Source: Acetothermia bacterium 64_32 (lineage in GTDB: Bacteria; Bipolaricaulota; Bipolaricaulia; Bipolaricaulales; Bipolaricaulaceae). Taken from it: DNA of 35,156 nucleotides. How positions within the stretch are numbered: the first letter of the stretch is position 1; every line of letters begins with the position of its first letter. A program made the position numbers and the translations under genes. The notes below the pieces were generated by a model. It was not told where the DNA came from. It searched no databases and was given only the letters and a program-made list of their open reading frames with translations. The DNA is taken from assembly GCA_001508155.1 (NCBI GenBank), contig LGFI01000006.1, forward strand, positions 1-35,156. The letters are read 5' to 3'. This document shows positions 22,204 to 30,442 of this stretch, in pieces.

Positions 22204-22834
22204 CCCTACGCACTGCCTCCACCAACCGCCGGGCGTTTTCGGTGAGCACTTCATAGCGCCCTCCAGCCACCGCTTTTTTGTCCACGAGCCACCCACCGGC
22301 GCACACCAGGGCCGCCCCAGCCCGGATGAAGCCGCCAGCGTTATCGGCGGTGATCCCCCCGGTGGGAACAAGGGGTATCTGAGGAAGCGGACCGTGCACC
22401 GCCTTGATAAAGCTCGGGCCGAGGACCTCAGCCGGGAAGACCTTCACCATGTCCGCCCCAGCTTCCCAGGCAGTGAGGATCTCCGTAGGCGTCATCGCAC
22501 CCGGGATCACCGGCACCCCGTAGCGATGGGCAACTTCTATCACGTCAAGCTCTACAGTGGGCGTTACCAGAAACTGCGCCCCAGCCAGGATCGCCTGCCG
22601 CGCGGTGGGACCATCCAGCACCGTCCCCGCGCCCATGAGCACCTCCGGAAGCTCCCCCCTTGCCTCCTCGATTGCCCGCAGTGCCCCCGGCGTTGTCATC
22701 GTGATCTCAAGACACGAAAGCCCACCCTCGTAAAGCGCCTTGGCTATCCGGACCAGGTCCTCAGCGGTCTGCACCCGGATGATCCCCAAAGCGCCGGAGT
22801 CAACCAATTTCGCCAAGACCTCTTCCTTAACCAT
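22190..22834 (-). CDS. eda: KDPG/KHG aldolase, copy 2
   Basis: Second KDPG aldolase (214 aa) with the same active-site residues as copy 1: E43 in CLEITM and Schiff-base K131 in ADMVKVFPA. The ATG at 22834 is chosen because it aligns with the copy 1 start and has AAAGGGGG upstream; longer in-frame starts run into the promoter-like region. It is preceded by a near-duplicate of the SDR that precedes copy 1, so the SDR-eda pair has been duplicated as a unit. The stop codon lies in heptamer-like sequence. Confidence 0.9.
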   Translation of the reverse strand: MVKEEVLAKLVDSGALGIIRVQTAEDLVRIAKALYEGGLSCLEITMTTPGALRAIEEARGELPEVLMGAGTVLDGPTARQAILAGAQFLVTPTVELDVIEVAHRYGVPVIPGAMTPTEILTAWEAGADMVKVFPAEVLGPSFIKAVHGPLPQIPLVPTGGITADNAGGFIRAGAALVCAGGWLVDKKAVAGGRYEVLTENARRLVEAVRRARDL

Positions 22835-22853
22835 TGCGCCCCCTTTCCGCATC

Positions 22854-22882
22854 AGGATATCACCGACATTTGTTTTTGTCAA
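22854..22882 (-). promoter_or_regulatory. Putative promoter of eda copy 2
   Basis: Minus strand: TTGACA (22877-22882), 17-base spacer, TATCCT (22854-22859), in the 65-base gap after the SDR stop. The -35 and the AAA-rich bases next to it match those before the other eda copies. Confidence 0.6.
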
Positions 22883-22899
22883 TTGATGTTTGTTATTAG

Positions 22900-23667
22900 C
22901 TAAGCTTCCCGGGTGGCGAGGTACCCGCCGTCCACATAGATCACCTGGCCGGTGACATACCGGGAGGCATCTGAAGCCAGAAATACCGCCGCTCCCCCGA
23001 GATCCTCTGGGAACCCTTCCCTGCCCAAGGGCACCTGCCGCTTAAGCCTCCCCACCCACTCCGGATCGGAGAAAAGCCGTTCTGTCATCTTGGTGCGAAA
23101 ATAGCCTGGAGCAATGGCGTTCACCCGTACTCCATGAGGGCCCCACTCCGCCGCCAGCACCCTGGTCAATCCAACCACCCCTGTTTTGGAGGCGGCATAG
23201 GGAGCTAAGGTCGGGATCCCCACCGCCGAGAGGAGTGAGGCGATATTGATGATGCTCCCTCCTCCCTGTTGGACCATCACCTCCCCGGCCGCCTGCGAGA
23301 CGAAGAAAGTCCCTTTGAGGTTGACCCCCAGGATCCAATCCCACTCCTCCTCAGTGACCTCCAGGGAGGGGAGGCGCTTGTTCACCCCAGCGGCGTTCAC
23401 TAGGACATCCAATCGCGCTTGCCAGCCGGCTGCCTCCTCTACCATTCGGCGGGCATCCTGCGGCACCGAGACGTCGCCCGTCACTACTAGGGCCCGGCGG
23501 CCCTTGGCCTGGATCTCCTCTGCTACTGCCTCAAGCTCTCCCAGTGTGCGACTGGCCACCACCACATCTGCTCCGGCCTCCGCGAGCGCAAGCGCGATCC
23601 CTCTGCCTAAACCCCGACCACCACCGGTTATGAGGGCTACTTTGCCCTCCAGAGAAAACTCCCTCAT
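22900..23667 (-). CDS. Short-chain dehydrogenase, KduD-like, copy 2
   Basis: SDR-family dehydrogenase (255 aa), a near-duplicate of the one at 14218-14988, with TGGGRGLG, NAAG and YAASK motifs. Differences are scattered substitutions (for example E to Q at the VAEEIQAKG segment), while some DNA stretches of 60 bases or more are identical or nearly so. The ATG at 23667 follows GGGGGGAAG and aligns with the copy 1 start after a slightly different N-terminus. It probably performs the same keto-acid/sugar-acid interconversion; whether the copies differ in substrate is unknown. Confidence 0.85.
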   Translation of the reverse strand: MREFSLEGKVALITGGGRGLGRGIALALAEAGADVVVASRTLGELEAVAEEIQAKGRRALVVTGDVSVPQDARRMVEEAAGWQARLDVLVNAAGVNKRLPSLEVTEEEWDWILGVNLKGTFFVSQAAGEVMVQQGGGSIINIASLLSAVGIPTLAPYAASKTGVVGLTRVLAAEWGPHGVRVNAIAPGYFRTKMTERLFSDPEWVGRLKRQVPLGREGFPEDLGGAAVFLASDASRYVTGQVIYVDGGYLATREA

Positions 23668-23683
23668 CTTCCCCCCTTTGTTT

Positions 23684-23712
23684 ATGACAAAACGCTTGGC
23701 CAAAGTTATAAA
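23684..23712 (+). promoter_or_regulatory. Promoter of the 2-hydroxyacid dehydrogenase gene
   Basis: Plus strand: ATGACA (23684-23689), 17-base spacer, TATAAA (23707-23712), with GAGGAGG and ATG following at 23718-23732. It is divergent from SDR copy 2. Confidence 0.6.
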
Positions 23713-23729
23713 TATCCGAGGAGGCAGCG

Positions 23730-24725
23730 ATGGCCAAGCAAGGAACCTGGACCGTGGTAGTGACGGACTTCAATTACCCTGACCTTTCTATTGAGGAAAG
23801 GGAACTCGCCCAGTGGGACGCCCGGGTGATCCCGGCCCAGTGCACCACGCCCGAGGAGGTACTGAAAGCCTGCCGGGACGCCGATGCCCTCATCTCCCAG
23901 TATGCCCCGATCACCCGGGAGGTCATCCAAGGTCTCACCCGCTGCAAGGCCCTTGGTCGGTACGGGATCGGTGTGGACAACATCGACGTTCAGGCGGCCA
24001 CCGAGCGAGGAATCGCGGTGGTTAACGTACCCTCCTACTGTGAGGACGAGGTCTCTGACCACGCCCTGGCCATGCTCCTTGCCTGGGCCCGGAGGATCCC
24101 CCACTACACAGAGGAGATCCGTCGAGGGGCATGGGATTGGAAGACCGGCCGACCCATCCATCGTCTTAGAGGCCAGGTCCTGGGACTCCTGGGCTTCGGG
24201 AAGATCGCTCGTCTGGTGGCCCGCAAGGCCAAGGCCTTCGGCCTTGAGGTCATCGCCCACGACCCCTACCTCCCGGGCGAGGCGTTCGCCGAGGAAGGAG
24301 TGGAAAAGGTCGAGTTCGACGATCTCCTCGCCAGGAGCGATTTCCTCTCGATCCACGTGCCACTCACCGAGTCCACGCGGCATCTCATAGACGCGGAAGC
24401 CTTGGCCAAGATGAAGCCCACATGCTGTTTGATTAACACCTCCCGGGGCGGGGTGGTGGACCAACAAGCACTTATTCGGGCCCTCCAGGAAGGCCGCATA
24501 GCCGGGGCGTGCCTGGATGTAACCGATCCCGAGCCTCCAAACCCCAAGAACCCTCTCCTCAAAATGCCGCAAGTGCTCCTTTCTCCACATGTCGCTTGGT
24601 ACTCTGAAGAATCTCAGATCGATCTCCGTCGGAAGATCGCCGCCGACATCGGGCGTGCCCTAAACGGCTTGCTCCCCACAGGTCTGGTGAACCGCGAACT
24701 CGCGGCCAACTTCCGGCAGGCTTAG
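23730..24725 (+). CDS. D-isomer-specific 2-hydroxyacid dehydrogenase (PGDH/CtBP-like)
   Basis: NAD-dependent 2-hydroxyacid dehydrogenase (331 aa). It has GRYGIGVDNID, the Rossmann segment LLGFGKIARLVARKAKAFG, and the three catalytic residues: Arg in NTSRGG, the acidic residue in the DVTDPEP segment, and His in LSPHVAW. It lacks the C-terminal ACT domain of long phosphoglycerate dehydrogenases. It could reduce a 2-keto acid in sugar-acid metabolism or act on phosphoglycerate/glyoxylate; the substrate cannot be told from sequence. The ATG at 23730 follows GGAGG. It is the only plus-strand gene between 1 and 30,600. Confidence 0.88.
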   Translation: MAKQGTWTVVVTDFNYPDLSIEERELAQWDARVIPAQCTTPEEVLKACRDADALISQYAPITREVIQGLTRCKALGRYGIGVDNIDVQAATERGIAVVNVPSYCEDEVSDHALAMLLAWARRIPHYTEEIRRGAWDWKTGRPIHRLRGQVLGLLGFGKIARLVARKAKAFGLEVIAHDPYLPGEAFAEEGVEKVEFDDLLARSDFLSIHVPLTESTRHLIDAEALAKMKPTCCLINTSRGGVVDQQALIRALQEGRIAGACLDVTDPEPPNPKNPLLKMPQVLLSPHVAWYSEESQIDLRRKIAADIGRALNGLLPTGLVNRELAANFRQA

Positions 24726-24728
24726 CCT

Positions 24729-25535
24729 CTACACCCCGGAAAAAGCTGAAAACCCCCCGTCGATGGGGATAACCACCCCGGTCACGAACTCCGCGCCCGG
24801 TGAGAGGAGCCACTTGACCGCTCCGATGAGATCCTCGGGCTTGCCGAATCGGCCCATGGGCGTATGGGCAATGATCTGCTTGCCGCGCTCCGTGAGCTCG
24901 CCCTTTTCATCGACCAATAGGTACCGATTTTGTTCTGTAAGGAAAAACCCGGGGGCAATGGCAACAACGCGGATGGCTGGAGAATATTCCTGAGCCATGT
25001 GTACAGCAAGCCATTGGGTGAAGTTCGCCACCGCGGCCTTGGCGGCCGAGTAGGCAGGGGTCCTGGTGAGAGGTCTGAAGGAAGCCATGGAAGCGATGTT
25101 GAGGATGACGCCCTGATTCCGCTTCGCCATGATGCGCCCAAACACCTGGCTAGCGAGGAGGGTACCCATGAAGTTAAGGTCGAAAACGAATCGTATCCCT
25201 TCATCCGGAAGGTCGAAAAATGACATTTCCTTGCTGGTAGTGGCCTTGGGGTGGTTCCCACCTGCCCCGTTAATCAAGAAATCCACGGCTCCGAAGGTGG
25301 AAATAACCCGTTCGGCCGCCTCCTCCAAGTTGCGGCGAGAGAGTACATCCGTCTTTATCGCTAGGCCCTCCGAGCCTGCCTTGCGTACCCGCTCCAGAGC
25401 TGATTTCGCCTTCTCCTCAGCGATGTCAAGCAGTACCACCCGCACGCCGTCCCGGGCCAGTGCCTCCCCGATGGTGGAGCACAGCACCCCTCCACCACCT
25501 GTTATCACCGCCACCTTGCCCTTCAGGTCACCCAT
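24729..25535 (-). CDS. uxuB: SDR-family D-mannonate oxidoreductase-like protein
   Basis: Short-chain dehydrogenase (268 aa) resembling SDR-type D-mannonate oxidoreductases, which interconvert fructuronate and mannonate. Features include the unusual glycine loop TGGGGVLC (residues 13-20), INGAGGNHPKATT, an YSAAK active site and a FFLTEQNR segment. No mannonate dehydratase (uxuA) is in the window. GGGGGAGGAG precedes the ATG. It converges with the 2-hydroxyacid dehydrogenase, with only 3 bases between stops. Substrate assignment is by family resemblance only. Confidence 0.72.
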   Translation of the reverse strand: MGDLKGKVAVITGGGGVLCSTIGEALARDGVRVVLLDIAEEKAKSALERVRKAGSEGLAIKTDVLSRRNLEEAAERVISTFGAVDFLINGAGGNHPKATTSKEMSFFDLPDEGIRFVFDLNFMGTLLASQVFGRIMAKRNQGVILNIASMASFRPLTRTPAYSAAKAAVANFTQWLAVHMAQEYSPAIRVVAIAPGFFLTEQNRYLLVDEKGELTERGKQIIAHTPMGRFGKPEDLIGAVKWLLSPGAEFVTGVVIPIDGGFSAFSGV

Positions 25536-25561
25536 CTTCTCCTCCCCCTAATTCAGCTCGA

Positions 25562-26308
25562 TCAGTCCATCAGATAACCGCCGTTAACGTCCAGGATCTC
25601 CCCGGTTATGAAGGCGGCCTCCTCCGAGGCCAGGAAGACGACTGCGGCGGCTACCTCCTCGGGTTTTCCCATCCTCCCCAGGGGGATCTGAGAGATCACT
25701 GCCCGGCGCCTTTCCTCCGACCACTCGGCGCTCATTTCGGTCTCGATGGCGTGGGGGGCCACGGCGTTCACCGTTACCCCGAAGGGCGCTAATTCGCGAG
25801 CCAGGGATTTGGTGAGCGCGTTCACTGCACCCTTGGAGGGGCCGTAACTCGGTGCGGAAGTTATATCTCCTACCTTCCCAGCCACCGATGAGATGTTAAT
25901 GATGCGCCCTGAGCGCTGGCGCTTCATGATCCTCGCCGCCTCGCGGGAACAGTAATAGGTACCCCGCAGGTTGACAGCCATAACCAACTCCCAATCCGCG
26001 TCACTGTGGTCCTCCAGACTTCCCCGGCGGATGATGCCGGCGTTGTTAACTAAGATATCAAGCCTTCCGAACACTTCGATGGTTTTCTTGAACAGAGCCT
26101 TTACATCCTCCAATTTGGACACATCCGTGCGGACGGCCAGGGCCTTCTGCCCCATGTCTTCGATCTCCCGTGCCACAGCTTTGGCCAATGGCTCATCGAT
26201 GTCCGAGACCACCACATCACAGCCTTCCCGCGCCAAAGCCAGGGCTATCGCCTTTCCGATCCCCCTAGCCGCACCGGTTACCAAAGCTGCCTTCCCGGTA
26301 AGTTTCAT
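25562..26308 (-). CDS. Short-chain dehydrogenase, FabG-like, of the CUT1 operon
   Basis: Classical SDR (248 aa) with TGAARGIG, NNAG, a Ser in NISSVAG and YGPSK active-site motifs. The ATG at 26308 has GGAGG 8 bases upstream; an in-frame GTG nine bases earlier is the alternative. It directly follows the CUT1 permease genes, so it likely oxidises the sugar or sugar acid that the transporter brings in, rather than acting in fatty-acid synthesis. The specific substrate is unknown. Confidence 0.85.
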   Translation of the reverse strand: MKLTGKAALVTGAARGIGKAIALALAREGCDVVVSDIDEPLAKAVAREIEDMGQKALAVRTDVSKLEDVKALFKKTIEVFGRLDILVNNAGIIRRGSLEDHSDADWELVMAVNLRGTYYCSREAARIMKRQRSGRIINISSVAGKVGDITSAPSYGPSKGAVNALTKSLARELAPFGVTVNAVAPHAIETEMSAEWSEERRRAVISQIPLGRMGKPEEVAAAVVFLASEEAAFITGEILDVNGGYLMD

Positions 26309-26320
26309 CTCGACCACCTC

Positions 26321-27154
26321 CTACTCCTTCACCGCCCCGCCTGTCAGTCCCTTGACAAGGTAGTTTTGGAGGAGGAGATAAAGGAGCATAGGCGGGAATG
26401 CAGCGATGACCGAGCCGGCCATGAGCTGGGGCCAGATCACTCTGAATTGGGTCACAAGCCTGCTCAACCCCAAGGTGACGGTAGCCATCGAGTCCGTGCT
26501 AGTAAGGCAGAGCACCCAAAGGAGGTCACCCCACGCCAGGAGAAAGGCAAAGATCAGGGTGGCCACCATACCAGGTGTGATAAGAGGAAAAACCACCCGT
26601 AAGAAAGCATGCACTCGGGAGCAGCCGTCGATCAGCGCCGCCTCATCCAGCTCTTGCGGCACAGTGTCGATGAATCCCTTGAGCATCCAGGCACTAAACG
26701 GCAGGGTGAGGGTACAAAAGGCCAATATCAGACCCGGATAAGTGTTATATAACCCAAGCCTGGCTAACATCTTGAAATAAGGCCCCACCAGAAGCACACC
26801 GGGAAGCATTTGGGATGCCAATAGCACCGCCATGAGTGAGGTACGCCCCCTGAACTGAAACCTCGAGAACCCATAGCCGGCGAAAGCACCTACAAGCGTT
26901 GACAGAAGTGCGGCTCCCAGCGAAACGATTACACTGTTAAGGAAATGGCGAGGGAAATTAGTCCACATAAGGACTTTTCCATAACCCTCGTAAAGGGTGG
27001 GGTTTACTGGCCACCAGGTAGGGGGAATGGCGTAGGCCTCCGCGTCTGTCTTGAACGAGGTTACCATCATCCAGTAGAAGGGTATAATGTTGAAGATCAG
27101 AATGGCGATTAGGAACATGTAGGTTAGCGCCCGGGTGCTTTTTCGACGCATCAT
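26321..27154 (-). CDS. CUT1-family sugar ABC transporter permease (MalG-like)
   Basis: Inner-membrane permease (277 aa) with six predicted transmembrane segments and the EAA loop (DEAALIDGCSRVHAFLRVV) that docks on the ATPase. The N-terminal FNIIPFYWMMVTSFK segment is typical of the MalG branch. It overlaps the upstream permease stop (ATGATG; the first ATG is used, the second at 27151 fits the ribosome-binding site slightly better). It partners with the next gene to form a heterodimeric channel. Confidence 0.92.
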   Translation of the reverse strand: MMRRKSTRALTYMFLIAILIFNIIPFYWMMVTSFKTDAEAYAIPPTWWPVNPTLYEGYGKVLMWTNFPRHFLNSVIVSLGAALLSTLVGAFAGYGFSRFQFRGRTSLMAVLLASQMLPGVLLVGPYFKMLARLGLYNTYPGLILAFCTLTLPFSAWMLKGFIDTVPQELDEAALIDGCSRVHAFLRVVFPLITPGMVATLIFAFLLAWGDLLWVLCLTSTDSMATVTLGLSRLVTQFRVIWPQLMAGSVIAAFPPMLLYLLLQNYLVKGLTGGAVKE

Positions 27155-28047
27155 GCCCTCCGCACGATCATGCGCACGTAGGGGAGACCTACCACCAGTA
27201 GGAAGATGGCCATGGCCACTGACATGGCGGATGCGTATTCGAAATTAAAGAACTTAAAGTAGTTTTTGTAAGCGAGCACAGATAGGATCTCGGTGGACCG
27301 GGCCGGTCCCCCCTGTGTCATGACCCAGATGAGCCCAAATCGCCTGGTCTGCCAGATGATATCTAGGATCGTAGCGATAACGATCATCCTCTTCAAATTG
27401 GGTAAGGTAATATGCCAAAGTTCCTGAAACCAAGAAGCCCCATCGACCTTTGCTGCCTCATACAGCTGCTTGGGAATTGCCTGGAGTCCGGCCAGGAGCA
27501 CGAGCATAACGAAAGGATAGCCGCGCCAGGCATCGGCAATGATGACGCTTGGCATAACCAGGGTAGGATTGGCAAGCCATTCCACCGGGGAAGCTATCAG
27601 CCCTATCCTATGAAGGAAGTCATTCACTATCCCGCTTAAAGGATCGTACATCCAGGCCCAGACAAGCCCAACTATGACGTCGGGCAAAGTCCACGGCAAG
27701 ATAGCCATGACTCGGAAGAATCGTCGAGCGCGGATCTCCGTATTCAAGGCCAAAGCCACAAGAAACCCTATCCCCAAATGTAGAGCTACCGTCGCTCCTA
27801 CAAAATACAGAGTTTTAATAATCGAATTCCAGAAGATGTGGTCGCGAAGCAAGCGGGCGTAGTAATCCAGGGTAAATCCCTGGAAACCCTTAGTCCAGAT
27901 GGGGGTGAAACTGTTCAGAATCGCCATCACGGTGGGGAATCCCATCACCCCGGCCAGGAGAAGAAAGCAAGGCAGGATGAACCAATATCCTTGGTTCTTG
28001 TCGGCCCAAAGCCCCCAGCCGCGCCTCGTCCTAGGACTCCTTCTCAT
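27151..28047 (-). CDS. CUT1-family sugar ABC transporter permease (MalF-like)
   Basis: Inner-membrane permease (298 aa) with six hydrophobic segments and the EAA loop YEAAKVDGASWFQELWHITLP (written as YEAAKVDGAS then WFQELWHITLP). The ATG at 28047 starts a positively charged RRSPRTRRG tail ahead of the first membrane segment; its ribosome-binding site is weak. A hairpin lies between this gene and the binding-protein gene. No ATPase gene is in this operon; the MsmK-type ATPase at 32419-33522 is the probable partner. Confidence 0.92.
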   Translation of the reverse strand: MRRSPRTRRGWGLWADKNQGYWFILPCFLLLAGVMGFPTVMAILNSFTPIWTKGFQGFTLDYYARLLRDHIFWNSIIKTLYFVGATVALHLGIGFLVALALNTEIRARRFFRVMAILPWTLPDVIVGLVWAWMYDPLSGIVNDFLHRIGLIASPVEWLANPTLVMPSVIIADAWRGYPFVMLVLLAGLQAIPKQLYEAAKVDGASWFQELWHITLPNLKRMIVIATILDIIWQTRRFGLIWVMTQGGPARSTEILSVLAYKNYFKFFNFEYASAMSVAMAIFLLVVGLPYVRMIVRRA

Positions 28048-28070
28048 GCTCAAACCCGACCAGAAAATAA

Positions 28071-28105
28071 GGGGGGCTGGCCCCCTTTGCAACGAACCAG
28101 CCCCC
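28071..28105 (-). terminator. Hairpin between binding-protein and permease genes (partial terminator)
   Basis: On the minus strand GGGGGCTGG (28105-28097) can pair with CCAGCCCCC (28079-28071) and is followed by TTATTTT. A competing 7-bp hairpin, AAGGGGG with CCCCCTT (28069-28087), overlaps it. Such intergenic hairpins commonly lower permease expression relative to the binding protein. Confidence 0.6.
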
Positions 28106-28113
28106 ACTCCGCA

Positions 28114-29448
28114 TCAATAGGGAGGGCAGGTCTCTCCCGCCTTCCGGTACCCAGCAAGGATCTCGTTGATGAGCTCGTAGGCCTCCTGCAAAGCCCGGTC
28201 GGGATCCTCGCCGATGAAGCCCTTCTGTACCGCCACATTCACCGCCTCGATGATCTGAGGCCACTCGGGGATGAGGGGCACCAGCTTGGCCTTGGCGAGT
28301 TCGCTCGCATTCACGCGGGCGCTGGGGCTGGAGAGGATGGGTTCGTAGACCTCGGTCACGTCACGGCGCGAGGAAAGGACGTTAGCGTCTCGGAACCACT
28401 TCTCCTCCATAACCTTACTGGTGATAAACTTCACCAGCCTCCAAGCCTCCTCGGGATGCCGAGTATTTCGATTAATGGCCCAGTAACTCAGCCAAGCTGT
28501 GGTGCGATATTCGGGATCGGTGCCCGCCTTCACCGGCACATGGGAGAACCCCAGGATGTTATCCCAGTTCACATCCGGACGGATGCTTTTGACGATGGGT
28601 GGGCCCCATCCGGAGGTGAGTATCATGGCCACCTTCTCAGCAGCGAACTGTTCCCTCACCTTCCCCGGGTTCATGTCGGTGACTCCAGGCGGGATCACGC
28701 CATGCTCGGTGTAGAGCCCTACCCAGAACTTGAAAGCCTCCTTGGCCTCAGGTGTGTTCAGGGCAGCGCACTTGTAGTCGGAAGTTAGGTAGTCCGCTCC
28801 GAAGCTGAAAAGAAGCGGGCTGAACCGTAGCTGGAAGCCAGGGTCTACCGCTCCCACGGTGCCAAAGCCCCAGGTGTCGATGCGCCCATCCCCGTCCCGG
28901 TCACGGGTCAAAGTCCTGGCGTATTCGAGCAGCTCATCCCATGTCTCAGGCGGCTTGCAGGGGTCCAGCCCCGCCTCGACGAACAGACGCTTGTTCCACA
29001 TCAGGAACATGGACATGAAGTCGCCCGGCATGGCGTAATACCGGCCGTTGTACTGGACGGCCCCGATCGCCGTCGGATACCAGGCGTCCAGGAAGCCAGC
29101 CCCCTCGGCTTCAATAAAGGGGGTGATGTCGAGGAAGTAGCCACGCGAGGCGAATTGGGCAAAGGAAACTTCGATAGGCCCAAGATGCATCACATCCGGC
29201 CCAACCCCGGCTTCGATGGCAGTGATGTATTTAGTCTCCTTCTCCCCATAGGAAACGTACTCCAGCTCTACTTCGATATCGGGGTTTTGGGCCATAAACT
29301 CTGCTATAGCTTCCTTGAGGGCCTTCTCCCAATGGGGTTCTACCAGATGCCAGTCGGAAAAGACGATCTTGACTTTCCCCCAGCCTAGAGTGCCCATTCC
29401 GATGAGCAATATCCCCAAGAACAGGCTTACCAATACCCTTCGCACCAT
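28114..29448 (-). CDS. CUT1-family sugar-binding protein
   Basis: Extracytoplasmic solute-binding protein family 1 member (444 aa) with an N-terminal signal sequence (VLVSLFLGILLIGMGTLGW, no clear lipobox). Recognisable are EAGVGPDVMHLGPIE, NGRYYAMPGDF, PPETWDELLEYA, and a DRDGDGRID calcium-binding-like loop. The late segment AWRLVKFITS is typical of the family. It captures the sugar for the two permeases downstream. The ATG at 29448 has GGAGG 7 bases upstream and a strong promoter about 155 bases ahead. Substrate unknown; the neighbouring SDRs and aldolase suggest an acid sugar or oligosaccharide. Confidence 0.92.
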   Translation of the reverse strand: MVRRVLVSLFLGILLIGMGTLGWGKVKIVFSDWHLVEPHWEKALKEAIAEFMAQNPDIEVELEYVSYGEKETKYITAIEAGVGPDVMHLGPIEVSFAQFASRGYFLDITPFIEAEGAGFLDAWYPTAIGAVQYNGRYYAMPGDFMSMFLMWNKRLFVEAGLDPCKPPETWDELLEYARTLTRDRDGDGRIDTWGFGTVGAVDPGFQLRFSPLLFSFGADYLTSDYKCAALNTPEAKEAFKFWVGLYTEHGVIPPGVTDMNPGKVREQFAAEKVAMILTSGWGPPIVKSIRPDVNWDNILGFSHVPVKAGTDPEYRTTAWLSYWAINRNTRHPEEAWRLVKFITSKVMEEKWFRDANVLSSRRDVTEVYEPILSSPSARVNASELAKAKLVPLIPEWPQIIEAVNVAVQKGFIGEDPDRALQEAYELINEILAGYRKAGETCPPY

Positions 29449-29604
29449 GATCCCACCTCCTCAAGTATGAGTTGTCTCCACGCCAGGTGTCCGTCCCATT
29501 TAAGTTCAGGTGACCACCTCCTTGCGTCTCTGACGTGTTTTCTCGTCCTAACGAGGAAGAAAATCAGGCCATCATGTTTTTTGATTTTACATAAATAGTT
29601 TCAC
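29449..29604 (-). promoter_or_regulatory. Long 5' leader of the CUT1 operon
   Basis: About 155 nt separate the predicted transcription start from the binding-protein ATG. The leader holds a hairpin CTCGT-CCTA-ACGAG (29542-29555) flanked by T4 and AAAA, and an extra AAGGAGG with no good start codon at the right distance. I recognise no riboswitch class. Confidence 0.4.
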
Positions 29605-29610
29605 CAAAAT

Positions 29611-29639
29611 ATTATACAGTCCTTCCTTCTCAGGGTCAA
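29611..29639 (-). promoter_or_regulatory. Promoter of the CUT1 transporter operon
   Basis: Minus strand: TTGACC (29634-29639), exactly 17 bases, TATAAT (29611-29616). Confidence 0.78.
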
Positions 29640-29669
29640 GGAGGTGCGGTTAGGAAAGCCAGCACCTCC
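29640..29669. promoter_or_regulatory. 8-bp inverted repeat just upstream of the CUT1 promoter
   Basis: GGAGGTGC (29640-29647) and GCACCTCC (29662-29669) are perfect arms with a 14-base spacer, directly abutting the -35 box. It could be an operator or a weak terminator for eda copy 3; there is no T-run. Confidence 0.45.
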
Positions 29670-29749
29670 GGGGCCACCTCAACCGGCCCGGGGATCATCA
29701 GACGATGCCGCTTCACACTAAGCCCTCCTCTTCCAGCAGGGCAGGGACC

Positions 29750-30394
29750 TTAGGCACCCCTGGCCTCCCTCACCGCAGCGACAAGCTTGCGGGCCTTTTC
29801 ATGAAGTACCTCAACTTCACCTGCGGCCACCGCCTTCTTGTCCACAAGCCACGATCCAGCACACACCATCGCCGCCCCGGCCCGGATGTAGTCTCCGGCG
29901 TTGTCCGCAGTTATCCCGCCGGTGGGGACCAGCGGGATCTGGGGAAGGGGGCCGCGGATGGCCTTTATGTAAGCTGGACCGAGAACCTCGGCCGGGAAGA
30001 CCTTCACCATGTCCGCCCCCGCTTCCCAACATGTCAGGATCTCCGTCGGGGTCATCGCCCCCGGGATCACCGGCACCCCATACCGATGTGCTGTCTCGAT
30101 CACGTCCAGCTCCACCGTGGGGGTTACCAGGAACTGCGCCCCGGAAAGGATCGCCTGCCGGGCGGTGGGGGCATCCAGCACCGTCCCCGCCCCCATGAGG
30201 ACATCGGGGAGCTCTTCCCGCGCCTCCTCGATCGCCCTGAGCGCCCCGGGCGTCGTCATCGTGATCTCAAGACAAAAAAGTCCCCCATCATAAAGTGCTT
30301 TTGCGATCCGGATCAGATCTTGGGCGGTGGACACCCGGATGATGCCTATCGCGCCCGCGCCCTTGAGCCGTTCCAGCGTGTCCGCTTTACACAA
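29750..30394 (-). CDS. eda: KDPG/KHG aldolase, copy 3
   Basis: Third KDPG aldolase (214 aa), with E43 in CLEITM and Schiff-base K131 in ADMVKVFPA. It is more diverged than copies 1 and 2 (for example STAQDLIRIAKALYDGG and the AAGEVEVLHEKARK tail). The start is set at a TTG (30394) because AAAGGAGGGG precedes it and because this gives the same length and alignment as copy 2; an in-frame GTG 21 bases upstream would overlap the -10 box. It has its own promoter, is not paired with an SDR, and precedes the CUT1 operon. Confidence 0.9.
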   Translation of the reverse strand: MCKADTLERLKGAGAIGIIRVSTAQDLIRIAKALYDGGLFCLEITMTTPGALRAIEEAREELPDVLMGAGTVLDAPTARQAILSGAQFLVTPTVELDVIETAHRYGVPVIPGAMTPTEILTCWEAGADMVKVFPAEVLGPAYIKAIRGPLPQIPLVPTGGITADNAGDYIRAGAAMVCAGSWLVDKKAVAAGEVEVLHEKARKLVAAVREARGA

Positions 30395-30413
30395 TGCCCC
30401 TCCTTTCCTCGGC

Positions 30414-30442
30414 ACTATAATGCCTCAGTTTTCTTTTGTCAA
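30414..30442 (-). promoter_or_regulatory. Promoter of eda copy 3
   Basis: Minus strand: TTGACA (30437-30442), exactly 17 bases, TATAGT (30414-30419). A second TTGACA lies 21 bases further upstream (30458-30463). Confidence 0.78.

Noticed and set aside
23706-24590. Minus-strand frame of 294 codons opposite the 2-hydroxyacid dehydrogenase
   Set aside because: The plus-strand frame has the full dehydrogenase motif set, a promoter and a ribosome-binding site.
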